Positions 1 to 44,276 of a stretch of DNA of 64,000 nt are shown here, piece by piece. Numbering within the stretch: the stretch's first letter is position 1; the number at the start of each line of letters is the position of its first letter. Below the pieces are notes generated by a model. That model saw only the letters and a program-made list of their open reading frames with translations. It did no database searches and had not been told where the DNA came from. The stretch lies in assembly GCA_964035545.1 (NCBI GenBank), contig OZ037765.1:1959001-2023000 (forward strand). Reading direction: 5' to 3'. Made by a program: the position numbers and the translations under genes. Source of the stretch: Bugula neritina. Taxonomy: Eukaryota > Bryozoa > Gymnolaemata > Cheilostomatida > Bugulidae.

Positions 1-3000
1 TACTGCAGTGAATTCGTCTGGTTAAACTAATGGAACACTTCAGATGTATTGCCATTGTATTTCTGTCACTATCCACAAGATAACTTTCCTCTAATTGATG
101 ATCTGGTGCTGTAACGCTAGAAGTGTTTCTGTATAATTAATGTTAAGGCAGTTTGAAGGAGACCAGTTATGTCTCTACAAGAATGTTGGCACCTTGGTTT
201 ATGGGAATAGATCCAAGCCCATTTGTCAATGCACTGAAGCAAGGTATTGTTATGTAACATTTAATATGTGGAATACATTATCTTTATCTCATTGGTTTTT
301 CAATTCACCTAATCCCAGCTATTTCATTTCCAATTTTAATGGAAGTTGAGTTAAAATATTCATTTGGCTTATGCCTTGATTAACCATTAGTATGTTGTTG
401 GATTGCTTTATTGCTGCTGTTTTGGAATATTTTAGAAATTGGAAATCTCATCATGGTAAAGTTATGGAGAATGACAAAACAAAACTGTTAGAAAAAGGAT
501 CGACTAAAATTCTCAGGAGAAACTGATAAATGTCTGCTGCTCTTCTACCAAAGTGAATCAGTTTGTGAAACATGACTCAAGGTTGTTGCGTTAACCATAC
601 CTCCACTCAAAATTCTTCTCAACAACTTGATATACTTGAAAAAACTTAGGTCACAAACCAACTACTTGAGTGTTAATCAGCTTTTGTGGGAGATTTTTCA
701 CCAATACAGTTGAATAGCATAATTCAGTCTTACTTAACCTTTTTCTATTCCCATTGAAAGTGCTTCAACTTGTCCTGTGTCATTTGATGCGTTGAGGACT
801 GCTAGCAATTTACGCTAAATTTAAATAGAAATTTATTTCATTATTTAGAGAAGAATGGGTGAGTTGAATAGGTGAAGTACGTGTCAACAGTGCGCTCTAT
901 TCTATCTTGATATAAGTATTTGCTAGAACAACATAAATTATTATCCAGTTGTAAATGTTGAAATAACAATCATTTGAACAGTTTCTTTTGATATTGGATA
1001 CTTGCAACTATCTCTCCTTGCTTCCATTAATCTGCTTTAATTTCTTCTCACAGCCACATCTACCTTCAACTAAATCTTCTCATCTACAAAATGAAATGTT
1101 GTTCCATATCGCCATATCAATATTCTAGAAATTAATTAAAATCCAAGTAGCGTATTGATGAAGTGATATGGAACGACTTAATTCGAGATAAGCTCTTTGG
1201 GCTTTCAATAAATATGTCAGATGATTTCAGTGACTGGCTCTCGGCTGTTGAGCTAGTTGTGAGCTAATCTCACTGCACATAATCTGCTGTTAATACAAGA
1301 TGGTGGAAAATTTTCATTTGTACCAAAAAATTAAAGGAGATTGTCATCAGAATCTTGCTAGTTTGATGTGGATGAAACTTATTGCACATTTCTAAGCTGT
1401 ATAAAAACATTTTCCATATGTATTTTGTATTCATGTACTTGAAAATAAATCTGAATATAATCACAGCCACCACATACATTAGTAGCATTATTGGGGCAAC
1501 AATAAGTATACCGTCACGGGAGCATTCCTGCATAATACAAACTATAATACCGTTCAAAATATAAGGGGTGCCAAAAAATAAAGCTATGCAACCCGAGAGG
1601 TCTGCTGGGATATTTGACCACAGCTGCTAACAAATTTCAGCTTTATTACTCATAGCAAACATGCTGGTAATAGCTGATAAACCAAACAATGTTATTAAGG
1701 CCTTTTTGTGGAGATAGGGATTTGTTGTTTAGTATGTGTGCTTAAATGGCGTATACTCTACGAAGCTAATTTTAGCCAATTGGGCCGGTAAGGTACCCTT
1801 GAAGGCGTATCCACTCTAGTAGGGTTTAGATGTCAAGTAAAGTGAATTAGAGAGATTGATCTTCAAGGAGAGAACATCTGTCATTTTTGCCTCAAGGCCC
1901 ATGGATTACAACTCTTAATGGTGATAATTAGGCCCAAATCTAAATCATAAAATCAGTGTCATTTGCTTTAAAACACTCTAGTATCCACTTCATAATCTGT
2001 AACCTCCTATGTCAATAACTAAACTGGGAAACAATTCTGCAACAACTGTCAGACTTGCTGTAGCTCTTTACTGCACTGAACTCTCATCAAGTATAACAAT
2101 TATTTTATTCTTACAAAAATGTGTTTAATGGACATAATCTTGTGAAATATTTTATTGAAATAGTTTGCCTAGTGTAATTCAGTGCAAGAATATAAATGCA
2201 TATGATAATCTGTGAGGATGAAGAGTCATTATATATTATTATCTAAAAGTGCAAGATGCTATGAAACCTGCAATATATATAACTTGCTCTTTACACTATT
2301 GAATGTTAAGCAAAGTTTTTTGCCATTCCGGTTGATTTATATAAAAATCTAAAATTTAAGAGTAAACTTTTAGTTGAGATGCAAGATTTCGCATAAGCCT
2401 GTTTGAAAGTTAAGGTCACTTTAGCTTATTGAACTTTTTCATTGAAAGTTATATTTTATCTTGGTTTTTTACACTTTTAATTACTCAATTTAATGATGAT
2501 GAATCTTTATTTCAGCTTAGTAATATTTTGCAAATGCACTTGTTTAATATGCTCCAACATCATTTCTTTTTTGCAAGTCAAAGTAATATTTAATAATTTA
2601 ATTCTACATTTTCAAAAACATGGATTTGGTTTTGTGGCCTACTAAAAACTTTAAATATTGTTTGCATAAACTGCAGAAAATCAGTTGAAATAAGTGACCC
2701 AAGTACCTAGAGAAACCTGCAACCGAGTGTCAACACTTGATATGGTGGCCTAGAGGTTGGAAATGATCTATGAACATTTAATTACATCTCAGTGGGACAC
2801 CCAGTTTTTAGCCGTTTCCTAATTATCAGTGCAATAGTTTTAAACCACACAAACCAATCAATATCTAAACATAGCTACTTATACTAGAAAACTGCCTTTT
2901 AAAGCCAATTCTGGGTCTCAAAGTTAAAATTCCTTTCTAGGAAACCTCTTTAAAAAGTTTGAATTCAAATAGTTTAAAAATGTTAGTACAACAATAGATG

Positions 3001-5585
3001 GGGAGGAGAGGGAGGCAGCTAATTAATTCATAGATGTATAGGCAGCAGATTGCTACATCACCGCTGAGATAATTTTGAATCTCACAGTCATTTTGCTTAT
3101 TTAACTCTGTTTCCAGTATGCTTTCTCCACTGATAAAGATGATGAAAAATTTTGGCTGTTTCAGAAACTGTTTTTCGACTATTGAGCCTAGCAAGAACAA
3201 CATTTGCAATTTAAAAGTAGTTCCAGGAGCCGCTGCAAATCTCTGATAGGATTTTAGCCTCCTTCTGCAATATGTTCAACAGGTTTCTTGGGCCTTCATA
3301 AGTTGAGTTGAGTTGGTAGAAACTATATTTGCATTTCTTTGGTAGCTCCTGTTTGAAGCCATTGAATTCAAAGCTTATTTGACTTGTGCTTTATTTACAC
3401 ACTCATTAGCAAAAAACTGTTCGTATAATTGATTAGTCTGCTAGGTTCATTTGTTTTCTCTTTGAGACATTATTATCGTGTAAAGGATATTTCTGGTTTA
3501 TGTAAACTTCTCTTTTATTCTACTGTAAGCTTTTACTTAACTCGTCTCGGGAACATTAGTATGTAACTAAATATTTTATTATGATCAATAGAGAAGCTAA
3601 CAAAATCCAATATTTTATTTAGAAGTTTTTTTCATTCGGATCACTTGTTACCTAATACTTGAATCTACATCTTCTAGTCTTGTACTTATTACTTTGTTCC
3701 ACTGGTTGTTGATGTAGTGAAGACTATTTACTCTCGACTCATTTATCAAAAGGCAACTTTCGCTCTTCATTTTATTTATGGTAGAAATGGAATCCAGATG
3801 GTTGAAAGTCGTTTATAAGTTCATTGCTAATTTGCCGTTGATTCTGCACTTAATACGTGTGATATTGTCGCAGCATGTTCATGCTATATCCAGATAAGTA
3901 AAGGGCACTTTGCTGTTCATGCCATAGGAACAGCTGAGAGAGTTTGATTGATGAGTGACTGACTGTCAGAGCACATGTCTAAGATAGTCATTCATCATCT
4001 CTAGAATTTATTATATTAGTTATACAGTTATTATTATAACCAGTTTATAATTAATATGAACTGGGGTTACATCTATGTGTGAGTACACATGAATTATTAT
4101 GTGGCAATACATCATAATCTGTTTCTTTTCCTAATATAATATATAACTTCACTGAATAATTATGTCATTATTTTCTAAGCTATACTTTGTTGCTCTAATA
4201 AAGCTCTAGCTGAGTATTATAAGCCCATCTGTCTTTTTCTTATCATCATCTTATATTTCTCGCATTAAAATTTTTCTTCTGTTTATAAATATCCAAATGA
4301 GAAGCTAACATTCTTTACTCCCAAAAAGCCAAGCCTTATTTTCAAAAACCTAAAGCTGATGTATACATAAATATCAAGATAGAGCTTTTTATTAATTTTA
4401 CTGCAAAAATCTTCATATAAGTGAAAACCCAACCATGCAGCTATATATTTAGTTATCCAATAAATTAGAACTATTTTTTTCACACATTCACCAGAACTGA
4501 ATAGCTGAGCTAGAAATGTCTATTAATTTTCTCTCAATAATATTTGTGGCTAATTAATAGTGAATTAATGTCATTGTTATACCAATATTTACATTAATAA
4601 TTCCCATTAACACAATTCAATGATTATAACCAACAAATTCATTTATCATGCGTCACAGTTAGTAAATTAACTTTTGCTTTTCAAATATTTCAAACTTCAA
4701 GTTTTGCATATTTTATTTATTCAATTTACTTAAAATTGGCTCAAAATATGAAGTCTTCATTGCCAACATGTTTTACTGGTAATATACCGCCAATATACAT
4801 TATTTTGCTATGCGTTGACATCAGGGTGAATGTAATTAATTCCTATTGAATTTACTCAGCATACAATAGCCAAGTACATATTGGTTTATCACCAGCCCCT
4901 GCACCCTACTACCTTTTTGGAAACTTATTTGAATTTTTGGCAATCCATTAGCCTAAGAATTTTTAGCCGAAACTTGGGTGGCATTTGCATACATTCAACA
5001 ACTCTAGATTTGACAGATTTTAGGTCTATAACTGTATAGCATGCAGGTGGACACTTAAGGAACTCTCCCTTCATATTTGGTACTAAAATTTGATTAAATA
5101 TGTAAAAATATGATATTATAAAATCTATTAATTTAAGATGTTATGATGTGGACAAGGCAATGTGACAATTTATGTGAAAGTTTGTCAAATTGCCTGTCAC
5201 CAACCCATATGGTCAGCCAGTTCAGGTTTTATGATATCTCAGCTTTAACTCCACCTAAAACTATGCTCCGTATATTACTAAACCAATTCTCAGTGATAAA
5301 TTCCTGGCCAATATGCGACTTACTTGTGCAATACACTTTCAATCGGCCACCATAATTATATGCTTTTGAGACTAAACAATGAAAGTTATTTTCAAAGAAG
5401 TGGGGTTTCAACCTTGAGTCTAGATTAAGCCCTTTTTTATTGCTGATGTCTTGGTAGTAGTAACCTGCACGTTTACAGACATAGGGCGATGCAAGGGTTC
5501 AAACCCCACTACTGACAATTTTTTTTCAATTAATTGCGGTAGCTCAAATAATATTTGACTTGACCATATTAGTGCTGTTTGTCAG
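1..5585. other. No recognisable gene; upstream of first visible kinase exon
   Basis: AT-rich DNA with frequent stops in all frames. I looked for the missing kinase N-lobe (glycine-rich loop, the VAIK-type lysine exon) and found nothing convincing. It is either the intron upstream of the first visible kinase exon or intergenic. The only feature seen is a degenerate tRNA-like repeat near 5449-5530. Confidence 0.5.
5449..5530 (+). repeat. Degenerate tRNA-derived SINE-like sequence
   Basis: GGGTTCAAACCCC at about 5495-5507 is a B-box/T-arm-like sequence, followed at 5519-5527 by a T run that could act as a Pol III terminator. TACAGACATAG just upstream is also found downstream of two other SINE-like copies in this window (30696 and 62033). 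No clean A box is visible, so this is probably a decayed or rearranged copy. Confidence 0.4.
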
Positions 5586-37206
<31,621 letters not shown>

Positions 37207-37242
37207 AGAAAGAGAAGGCTAAGAATAGAGACCACGGGCTGT

Positions 37243-37248
37243 AATAAA
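37243..37248 (+). terminator. Poly(A) signal AATAAA of the kinase gene
   Basis: AATAAA lies 37 bp after the kinase stop codon and is the first canonical signal downstream. Such a short 3' UTR is plausible but unproven. Confidence 0.6.
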
Positions 37249-37826
37249 AACTATGATACATATTATTATCTCACATTCCATGTTTAGGCTATGCCATCCT
37301 AACGGTTCTTCTATGGTACAACTTACAAGATAATTTGCTGCAATATTTATTATTTTCTTATTATTTCTTGTGGCAATATCAACACTCTGGAGCTCTGAAT
37401 TTTCTTGTCAGAATTTTTACAATATATTAATACTCTTTGATAGTCTAGTTGTATTTATACTGTTTTATATATAATATTGTTGTATTTAAAATATTTTATA
37501 ATGTCGTATTTGTGTTATTTCGTAATATTGTTGTATTTATATTAATATGATCCAATCAATGCAAAAATCTCACAAAATTTCTAATTCACGTGAAGAATTA
37601 CTTGCGCTGTGATTCAACGAAGAGAGTGGAATGTAGTCAAAATACAGGTAAGAATTCACACATTTATGGATCTATTTCTGTGATGATTGCAGCAAACAGG
37701 TATTTTGTTTGCGAATATTTTGTGCACAATGGTAAACATATCCTGTAAAATAGTCAGTGGGCATCCTATTACTGCCTATAGCATGTATAATTAGCTACGG
37801 TGACTTAATCCGAAAAAATATGGTAA

Positions 37827-37832
37827 TTTATT
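37827..37832 (-). terminator. Poly(A) signal AATAAA of CDKAL1
   Basis: On the minus strand AATAAA lies 229 nt beyond the CDKAL1 stop. Together with the kinase signal it leaves about 580 bp between the two convergent 3' ends. Confidence 0.5.
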
Positions 37833-38060
37833 AAAACATGAATATTATTGTCACCCAGCAAAGGAAAGTTTGTCCTATGATTGCGAATATTTTCAATTTT
37901 ATGATGCGGCTGAAAAACTAGTGAATATTTGAACAAACACCACATGTTTATGCAATGAGTATAAATTTCCAGCTGCTCTGTATTGAAAAACATCTTTTAA
38001 ACTAAAAATTTTGCAGGCAGATGAAACAAGAGTTTAGATTTAGCCAAATTGTGTATATTT

Positions 38061-38354
38061 TCACCTGGTAATAACAGAGGATAGACTGTAATACAGCCTC
38101 AACATGACTGAAGTGATCAACACAAACAAGCTAACGACTAGCAAAGGGTGATATGTTCTATTCTTTACAGTTTCATTAGAAATGCCACCACCGCACCCCG
38201 ACAACTCTCCCAACTTTAGCGGTTCGGGAACACCATCGGGTCGGCTGGCGGAACTTTTATCTGTAATTTTACACTTCATAAAGTGCTTGCCAGCTTCTGT
38301 GATCTCAACAGTCAACTTCTTACCCATGAAATCTCCATCCATTGGCACGAGCAC
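38061..38354 (-). CDS. CDKAL1: CDKAL1 exon 10: TRAM end and tail anchor
   Basis: Residues 455-551. It starts [20 protein letters not shown], the second half of TRAM, then a polar linker and the hydrophobic segment [20 protein letters not shown], followed by nine residues and stop. This matches a tail-anchored topology. Confidence 0.96.
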   Translation of the reverse strand: MLVPMDGDFMGKKLTVEITEAGKHFMKCKITDKSSASRPDGVPEPLKLGELSGCGGGISNETVKNRTYHPLLVVSLFVLITSVMLRLYYSLSSVITR

Positions 38355-41300
38355 CTGTAAGAAAACCACAACTAAGAAGCGAGTCACGAAAAGTCTGGTA
38401 ACTCGAGAGACCTTGTTGCGAGTCAAGTGCAACAAGGGTGTTTGCTTCTTTGTTTGTTTTATAATAAATTTAAGAAAATTGATCTTTAAAAAACCAAAGT
38501 CGCTCGAGCAATTAACATATCAGCTGTCGTTAAAGTGGAGAATTGAATAATTAATTGATAAGCGATTGAAGTGAAAGTTTATCGAGTACGAGTGATTTTC
38601 CGACTAACAATACTTAATTACCATAATCCATAATTATTTTAAAAAATGAGCACCAAATACAATTATTTTAATATTAGAATGTCATTTTTTACAGCTAAGT
38701 TACATGTGTAAACCTAACCCACCCATGTACCAGTACGCATATATTGAGTGTCACAAATGCTAACTCAACAATCTGGCTATAAATAAACACAATTATTTAC
38801 GACTTAATTTTGCAACTTTCAATTAAGTGAAATAGTTTAGTAATAAAAATGACACATTCATAAATTAAAAGCAAATAAAGTCTGAAAAATTATGTAAAAA
38901 TATTCTTTTCCTTATTGAATCAGACTTGTGTTGGTTTTCATCCACACATGTTGGTAAGCACTAGTTACTAAGAAAGACCTGCGGTGGTGCGGCAAGTCAA
39001 AGATATTAGTTTGCTAACCTCAGTGTATTAATTTAAACGCAGCAGACCCAAAGTGTTCTATTTATAGAAATGAGAGGCATTGATAGTAAAATGGAAGGTT
39101 TTTCCTTCTGTTTTAGATCTGCTTCAATTGACAAATACGAAAATTGCGGCTCAAATAATGGTGTCCATGCAATGGTGGGGGATAAGGTTATCCCTTTCCA
39201 CAAACATTCTCCTGATACAAAACCATTTGCAACAAAAGTTACCACTTTCAGTTTAATTTATAGACATTCATGACATGAGAATAATTGTGTTCACCAGCAA
39301 CAGTCATTCTACTTATTACTTCGCAAGCAAAAACACATTTAGCTGAAAGTAATTTTAAGCACACCAACCTGATCGTACGACTTATTATGGCCGACATAGT
39401 ACTTCCTGTCCGTGGACAACTCGGTTATCAACACGTCTTGAGTTTCACCGATCTGCAACAAAATATACCCAAATGACACTAGAAGTAGATTTACTATGAA
39501 GGTTTACTAAATTTAATAATATTTTGTGAGTTCTGAAAAGATATTCTACAGGCTAAGAAAAAAAATCGTTCTTCCTCCAATCAATAATGCATTTATAGAA
39601 AACCTTTGCTCTTCAGACTTTTCACTTAACTAAGATGCTTTTTGAAGGTTACAATAAAATCATGCATTATCTGGACAGGCAGCTAGAATCAGCGTCACCT
39701 GGTAACACATGAGTACTCATACATAGAATCAGTATCACCTGGTAACAGACAAACCACACAATTCCAGCAGGAAATAATCTTCTCTTGACAGAGAACATAT
39801 TCAAGTCGAGAGATTAAATCAGTGTCTGTGCAAACTGATGGTGAAACTTGCAGTATTTTGGAGTTGTCTTTTTATATAAATCAATTTTATGGGCAGACAA
39901 CTACCAACTGTGTAGCCAAATGCTCCTAATTAGAGAACAAGACATTGCAGTCGGATATTAACTTACAGCCAGAACAAATTTCTAACTAATGTGACGGAAA
40001 ACAAGTTGTAAGTTACTTACTCACCATACTATACTCTCATACCTTATGATTGTAGTGTAAGTACATATAAAATACACTTACATATTACACTTACCTTATG
40101 ATTATAGGGAAAGTAAGTCTGGAACAGCTCGTGGGCTTTCTTAGTTCTCTTCTTCACGACGTCTGCAGGAATCCTCTGCATCTTAGCAGCTGGAGTTCCG
40201 GGTCGGGGGAAGAACTGGTTAATAAATAGACTGGGGAACTTGTACTCCTCCACCAGCTTGAGGGTGCCTTCAAAGTCCTCCTCTGTTTCAGTAGGAAACC
40301 CACATATAAGATCTGTGGCTATAGTGATCCCTGGAACTCTACAATAAGACAATTAGTATACAAATATAGCATAGTATTGTACTGTATTATATTACATCAT
40401 TTTATATTACTATGTTACATTACAATATAATGTATAATATAATGTAATATATTATATTATATCATATACTACTACATATAAATTTATGTTACATATTACA
40501 TCATATGAAATATTATATTTATTACATCAAATGATATATCACATCATATAATATATTATATATTACATCGTATGACATATCACGTATCATAGACAGACCT
40601 TTGTTTAAGGAAGTCCACGACGTGTTTGAAGTCCTCCACCGTGTATTCTCTCTTCATCTCCAGAAGGACATTATCTGACCCAGCCTGTACCGGGACATGC
40701 AGAAACGAGTAGACTCTCGGGTGATTCAGTATCTTCGCCATCTCCTAGAAATAGTAAATATTTATTAGTAATACAATATTACAATATCATTAGCAGTATA
40801 TTCACAACAGTAATATAGAATCGCTAGATTTGAGTTGAAAATGTATTGTCTATTTTGAGATACATTTGTTTTTCGTAATTTTATTTCCAACCCGAAGTTG
40901 AGTTTGACTAAATGTTTTCAAGTGAGGATATACTAGCATTATGGTAACAGTAATATAATACTATAGTGATACAATAATAGAAATACAGTATGCTATTATA
41001 ATTGTAATGCACTTACTAGTATCATTACATTATATACTAATACAGAATTAACACAGTAGTAATAATATAGTACTAATATCGTAGTAAAATCGTAGTAATA
41101 TAATCTTAAACAGACAAAATATTATAGTACTTTTACAAATTGACAAAATTGGCTTTAAACTCTTTTTATGAAATATAAATTGGATTTAAACAATCCTGAA
41201 ATTCCGTCTATGGTAGAGGTCAATTTTGCAGCAAGAAATCAATGGTAGCACAAGTACTGAGCATAGCTCAGGTTCTACCTCTAGATGTTCCAGTATGTAA

Positions 41301-44276
41301 GGGGGGTTAGTCATGCCCAGCCTCAGCATACATCCCTCAGGTATGACCTCGACTAACTTCCACAGTAACTGAGGAAGGGTAACTCCAATATCTTTACCAT
41401 AAGCTCCGGTATCTTCAGAGGTAAGCCAGAGCTCAACAACTCCCTCTGATGCAATAGTATAGTATGATGTTATGACACCCTGAATACCTGTCAGTTGGTG
41501 TCATGATTTGTGTCAGTATACAGTCAGCTGGTGTCATGACTTGTGTCAGTATACAGTCAGTTGGTGTCATGACTTGTGTCAGTATACAGTCAGTTGGTGT
41601 CATGACTTGTGTCAGTATACAGTCAGTTGGTGTCATGACTTGTGTTAATATACAGTCAAATAACGATATGCTGGCTTTATCCAACACAGTATTACTGTAT
41701 GAAGAGCAAAACGTCTGAAAAAGTGGTCATGAACTTTACACGATGCCTTCATAAAAATATCTTTTCTACGGCAAATAATCCAATTTTGTAAAAGCTCCAA
41801 TCTCTAATTATGAAAAAAGTGGTAGAAGGACTTTAATCTTTCTCAATTATAAAAAAATTGCGCAAGATATATTGTGACTCTTTTATATAAAGATCAATTA
41901 GTTTATCAATCAAAGTCTGATTAGTAAAAGAAAATTTAGGCAAATAGATGCAGGCAAAATATCACAACACACAACTATGTACAGCAAGTCCCTCTACCCA
42001 TCTACACTTTCCTGTGATTAGAATATACCGAGATACTACCTTGGAAAGACTGTTCAGCTCTGGCCACAATCTCATCGGGAGGATAACTTCCCAACTCCCC
42101 GCGAGCATGCTTAGTCTTGCAGTACGTACACTGATTCAGACACCTGTGGGCACAATAGACCTGGTGTCAGTAGTATCAGAAGGCAACTCCAGTGTGTCAC
42201 AAATAAGCTTTATATTTCAGTATGCATAAAGTAAACAAGAATATAACATCTTACCATAAAAGAGCAGACAATTACCAGCTTCAAAAACACTGACAGATTG
42301 AGTGTCTTATAGTTTAACTTTTTGGACAATCAAAGCACAAAAATTTATTGTCACCACACGGTGAGCTCATCATCAGATAGTTTCACTTATTAAATGTAAA
42401 ACAGCCGAAGATTAGTGAAAGATGATGTTTATTTCCAAGAAATATTACGAATGAAAACCAACCAAACTTTGTGCTTTAAGGCAAGCTGTAAACTAGGCTT
42501 AACTAGTGATTGGAGGAGAAAGAAGAAAGATAACTCCTAATTTCAAAAACTGACCCGGTGTTGATGGCTATGATTTCTATCAATGGATTTTTTCTAATCT
42601 TTGGGAGGTCTAGCCGGGCTCCCCCAATCTTTCTGCCATCTGATTTCTTAGCCCCAAAAAGTCTCACAGAGTGACCTGCAAATAACAAACAATACAGTGG
42701 TGATGTATACATATCATGTGGTTTTATAATAATTATATATATGATAGAATGAACTAGCAATATAAACATACCATAACAAAATTATACTATAAATATAACA
42801 TGATGTACATATAATCAACAAATTAATTTGTGAACGAAAAGCTTCTTTTGAAATGCCAAAACACCATCAAAATAATGTCTCACAAATTAGATTGCAGCTA
42901 GTAACAGAGAAATTGTACAAAAATTGACGTTACCTGGACACATTATCTGACACATTATCTGACACATTACCTGGACACATTACCTGACACATTACTAAGA
43001 CATTACAGACGTGAAAAAGATTAGTAACTGATATTGTATAGACATGGTTATAAAACACAAATACTGGGTGAGACCCACAGGAAGTTTACCTTTCAGTGTT
43101 TCCTCCACTACTTCAACAACTCTGTCAATCTGCTGCACACCAATCACACTGAGTCCCTGTAATAAGTTACTAAATAGTATTATCATATACACCTCTCTGA
43201 ATCAACACATGGCTATATGTTACTCATGTTAGTACAGGCTAGAATACGCAGTCGAATATACAGCATGGTATACAACTTGCAATTTAATATAAGAACCTAC
43301 GCACAACCCTCATTTCCCTAACTTACAAATCTGGTTTGGAAAATATTTGCCATTATTTACCTGCAGATAGCCTGTTTTCCGTTCCCCTTGAGGGACGCAT
43401 CCCGCCACCACAATCTTCTTGTCTAAACTCTGGGCTAACTTGATTTCATTTCTAAAATGATCTTCTGCAGGATTCTTGACAGTACAGCTGTTGAGTAGCC
43501 ACACGTCTGCGTCCTGCTTGGCATCTGCAACATGTAGTTGTCTTCTCTAAGCATTGCACAAAATATTCCAACACAAACGATTTCAACAATAAAAAAAGAA
43601 AATATATTGGATAGCTTTTGCTCTCAAGTAATGTATGCAGCCCCTCCCCACTAATTGACCTCTACAAGGATTGTGACTATACAAGATACTATCTTATACT
43701 AAAAGTAGATAACAGCTCTGTTAGAAATTGAGACACAACAATAATTCTTATGAAGCTACCATGAGAACAATTTATGTAGCAGAGTTTCTGTTCCACTGTG
43801 TGTTTTAGTAAACTAAACAAGTGGCTGCCATCATTATGCTGTCTAGGAAATGAAAGACGGCCACGGAAATAAAGTCTTATGAATATTATCTATTGTTACA
43901 CAGCACAAGCAATCTGAATTACCATTTATAATTTTGCTCAAAGCAAAATTATCGAATTTCGTTGAATCAGAAGTGTATTTTACGATTCTTGTGGAAGTAT
44001 CTCTAACTAACCAACGATCTGGTATCCATACGCTGCAAGCTGCCCGGCCATGTACTCCCCATCCGAGTTGTTGTGTGAACAGCCCCAGGTCTTCACATAC
44101 ACTCTCTGAGTGCCGGGAATTATGCTGTCTGCTTCGGGAGTTGCGTCTGAGAGTTTAGGTCTGAGTCGCTTATATTTTGGGATAACCAGCTTGCGAGAGC
44201 TGTATCTCACATCTGGTGAGTCATCACCCTGACCAATAATATCTTCAATGTCATCGATGTCTTCACCGTGCACCAT
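38061..44276 (-). CDS. CDKAL1: Threonylcarbamoyladenosine tRNA methylthiotransferase (CDKAL1)
   Basis: A complete ten-exon gene of 551 codons (human about 579). Coding exons, 5' to 3': 44276-44012, 43524-43361, 43156-43090, 42675-42555, 42143-42040, 41445-41279, 40744-40599, 40338-40095, 39452-39369, 38354-38061. All junctions keep phase. CDKAL1 is a radical-SAM enzyme that converts t6A37 to ms2t6A37 in tRNA-Lys(UUU). Visible features: UPF0004 domain with cluster cysteines 66, 102 and 131 ([27 protein letters not shown]); the radical-SAM motif CLNQCTYC with Cys207, 211 and 214; the SAM-core end [16 protein letters not shown] domain about 427-490; a C-terminal hydrophobic helix at 524-543, as in the ER tail anchor of the human protein. 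The start ATG at 44276 aligns with the acidic DDIEDI N-terminus of CDKAL1. The 11 bp before it, 44277-44287, follow an acceptor, implying an upstream noncoding exon. Confidence 0.97.
39369..39452 (-). CDS. CDKAL1: CDKAL1 exon 9: TRAM start
   Basis: Exactly 28 codons (residues 427-454), phase 0 at both ends: [20 protein letters not shown] and GHNKSYDQ. The donor is GTTGGT, the weakest in the gene. Confidence 0.95.
40095..40338 (-). CDS. CDKAL1: CDKAL1 exon 8: end of radical-SAM core
   Basis: Residues 345-426. Contains [20 protein letters not shown] and the stretch [18 protein letters not shown], almost identical to human CDKAL1. The donor is GTAAGT. Confidence 0.97.
40380..40595. repeat. AT-rich low-complexity tract (TATTACATCATATGA-like)
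   Basis: Irregular repeats of ATATTACATCATATGA and TATAATATAATG between CDKAL1 exons 7 and 8, ending right at the exon 7 donor. Confidence 0.75.
40599..40744 (-). CDS. CDKAL1: CDKAL1 exon 7
   Basis: Residues 297-344: [20 protein letters not shown], then [18 protein letters not shown], part of the radical-SAM barrel (the HxPVQ-SG motif region, with AGS here). The acceptor is ttctag. Confidence 0.97.
41279..41445 (-). CDS. CDKAL1: CDKAL1 exon 6
   Basis: Residues 241-296. Encodes [20 protein letters not shown] and [19 protein letters not shown]-binding strands of the barrel. A 33-bp minisatellite begins 46 bp upstream of its acceptor. Confidence 0.97.
41491..41655. repeat. 33-bp minisatellite next to a CDKAL1 acceptor
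   Basis: Five exact-length 33-bp units (start TCAGTTGGTGTCATGACTTG), differing by one to three substitutions. ORFs on both strands here simply translate the unit ([11 protein letters not shown] and [11 protein letters not shown]). Confidence 0.95.
42040..42143 (-). CDS. CDKAL1: CDKAL1 exon 5: radical-SAM CxxxCxxC
   Basis: Residues 206-240. [20 protein letters not shown] carries the three cysteines that bind the radical-SAM [4Fe-4S] cluster, followed by [14 protein letters not shown]. Too short to appear as a long ORF; found by homology and splice sites. Confidence 0.97.
42555..42675 (-). CDS. CDKAL1: CDKAL1 exon 4
   Basis: Residues 166-205: [20 protein letters not shown], then [20 protein letters not shown] leading into the radical-SAM cysteines. 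Confidence 0.97.
42931..42995. repeat. Short tandem repeat (TGACACATTACC)
   Basis: About five units of 12-14 bp, ACCTGGACACATT or ATCTGACACATT, in the intron between CDKAL1 exons 3 and 4, about 95 bp from exon 3. Confidence 0.85.
43090..43156 (-). CDS. CDKAL1: CDKAL1 exon 3
   Basis: Residues 144-165, [20 protein letters not shown], almost identical to human. The acceptor is attacag and the donor GTAAAC. Confidence 0.96.
43361..43524 (-). CDS. CDKAL1: CDKAL1 exon 2
   Basis: Residues 89-143, with [20 protein letters not shown] and [11 protein letters not shown]; Cys102 and Cys131 belong to the N-terminal cluster. Confidence 0.97.
44012..44276 (-). CDS. CDKAL1: CDKAL1 exon 1 (first coding)
   Basis: Residues 1-88: acidic start ([15 protein letters not shown]), basic linker, then [20 protein letters not shown] with Cys66. 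The donor is G|GTTAGT. Confidence 0.96.

Noticed and set aside
38182-38550. 122-codon plus-strand ORF
   Set aside because: Antisense shadow of CDKAL1 exon 10, which has clear homology.
41433-41718. Overlapping ORFs on both strands with repeated peptides
   Set aside because: Both translate the 33-bp intronic array of CDKAL1.
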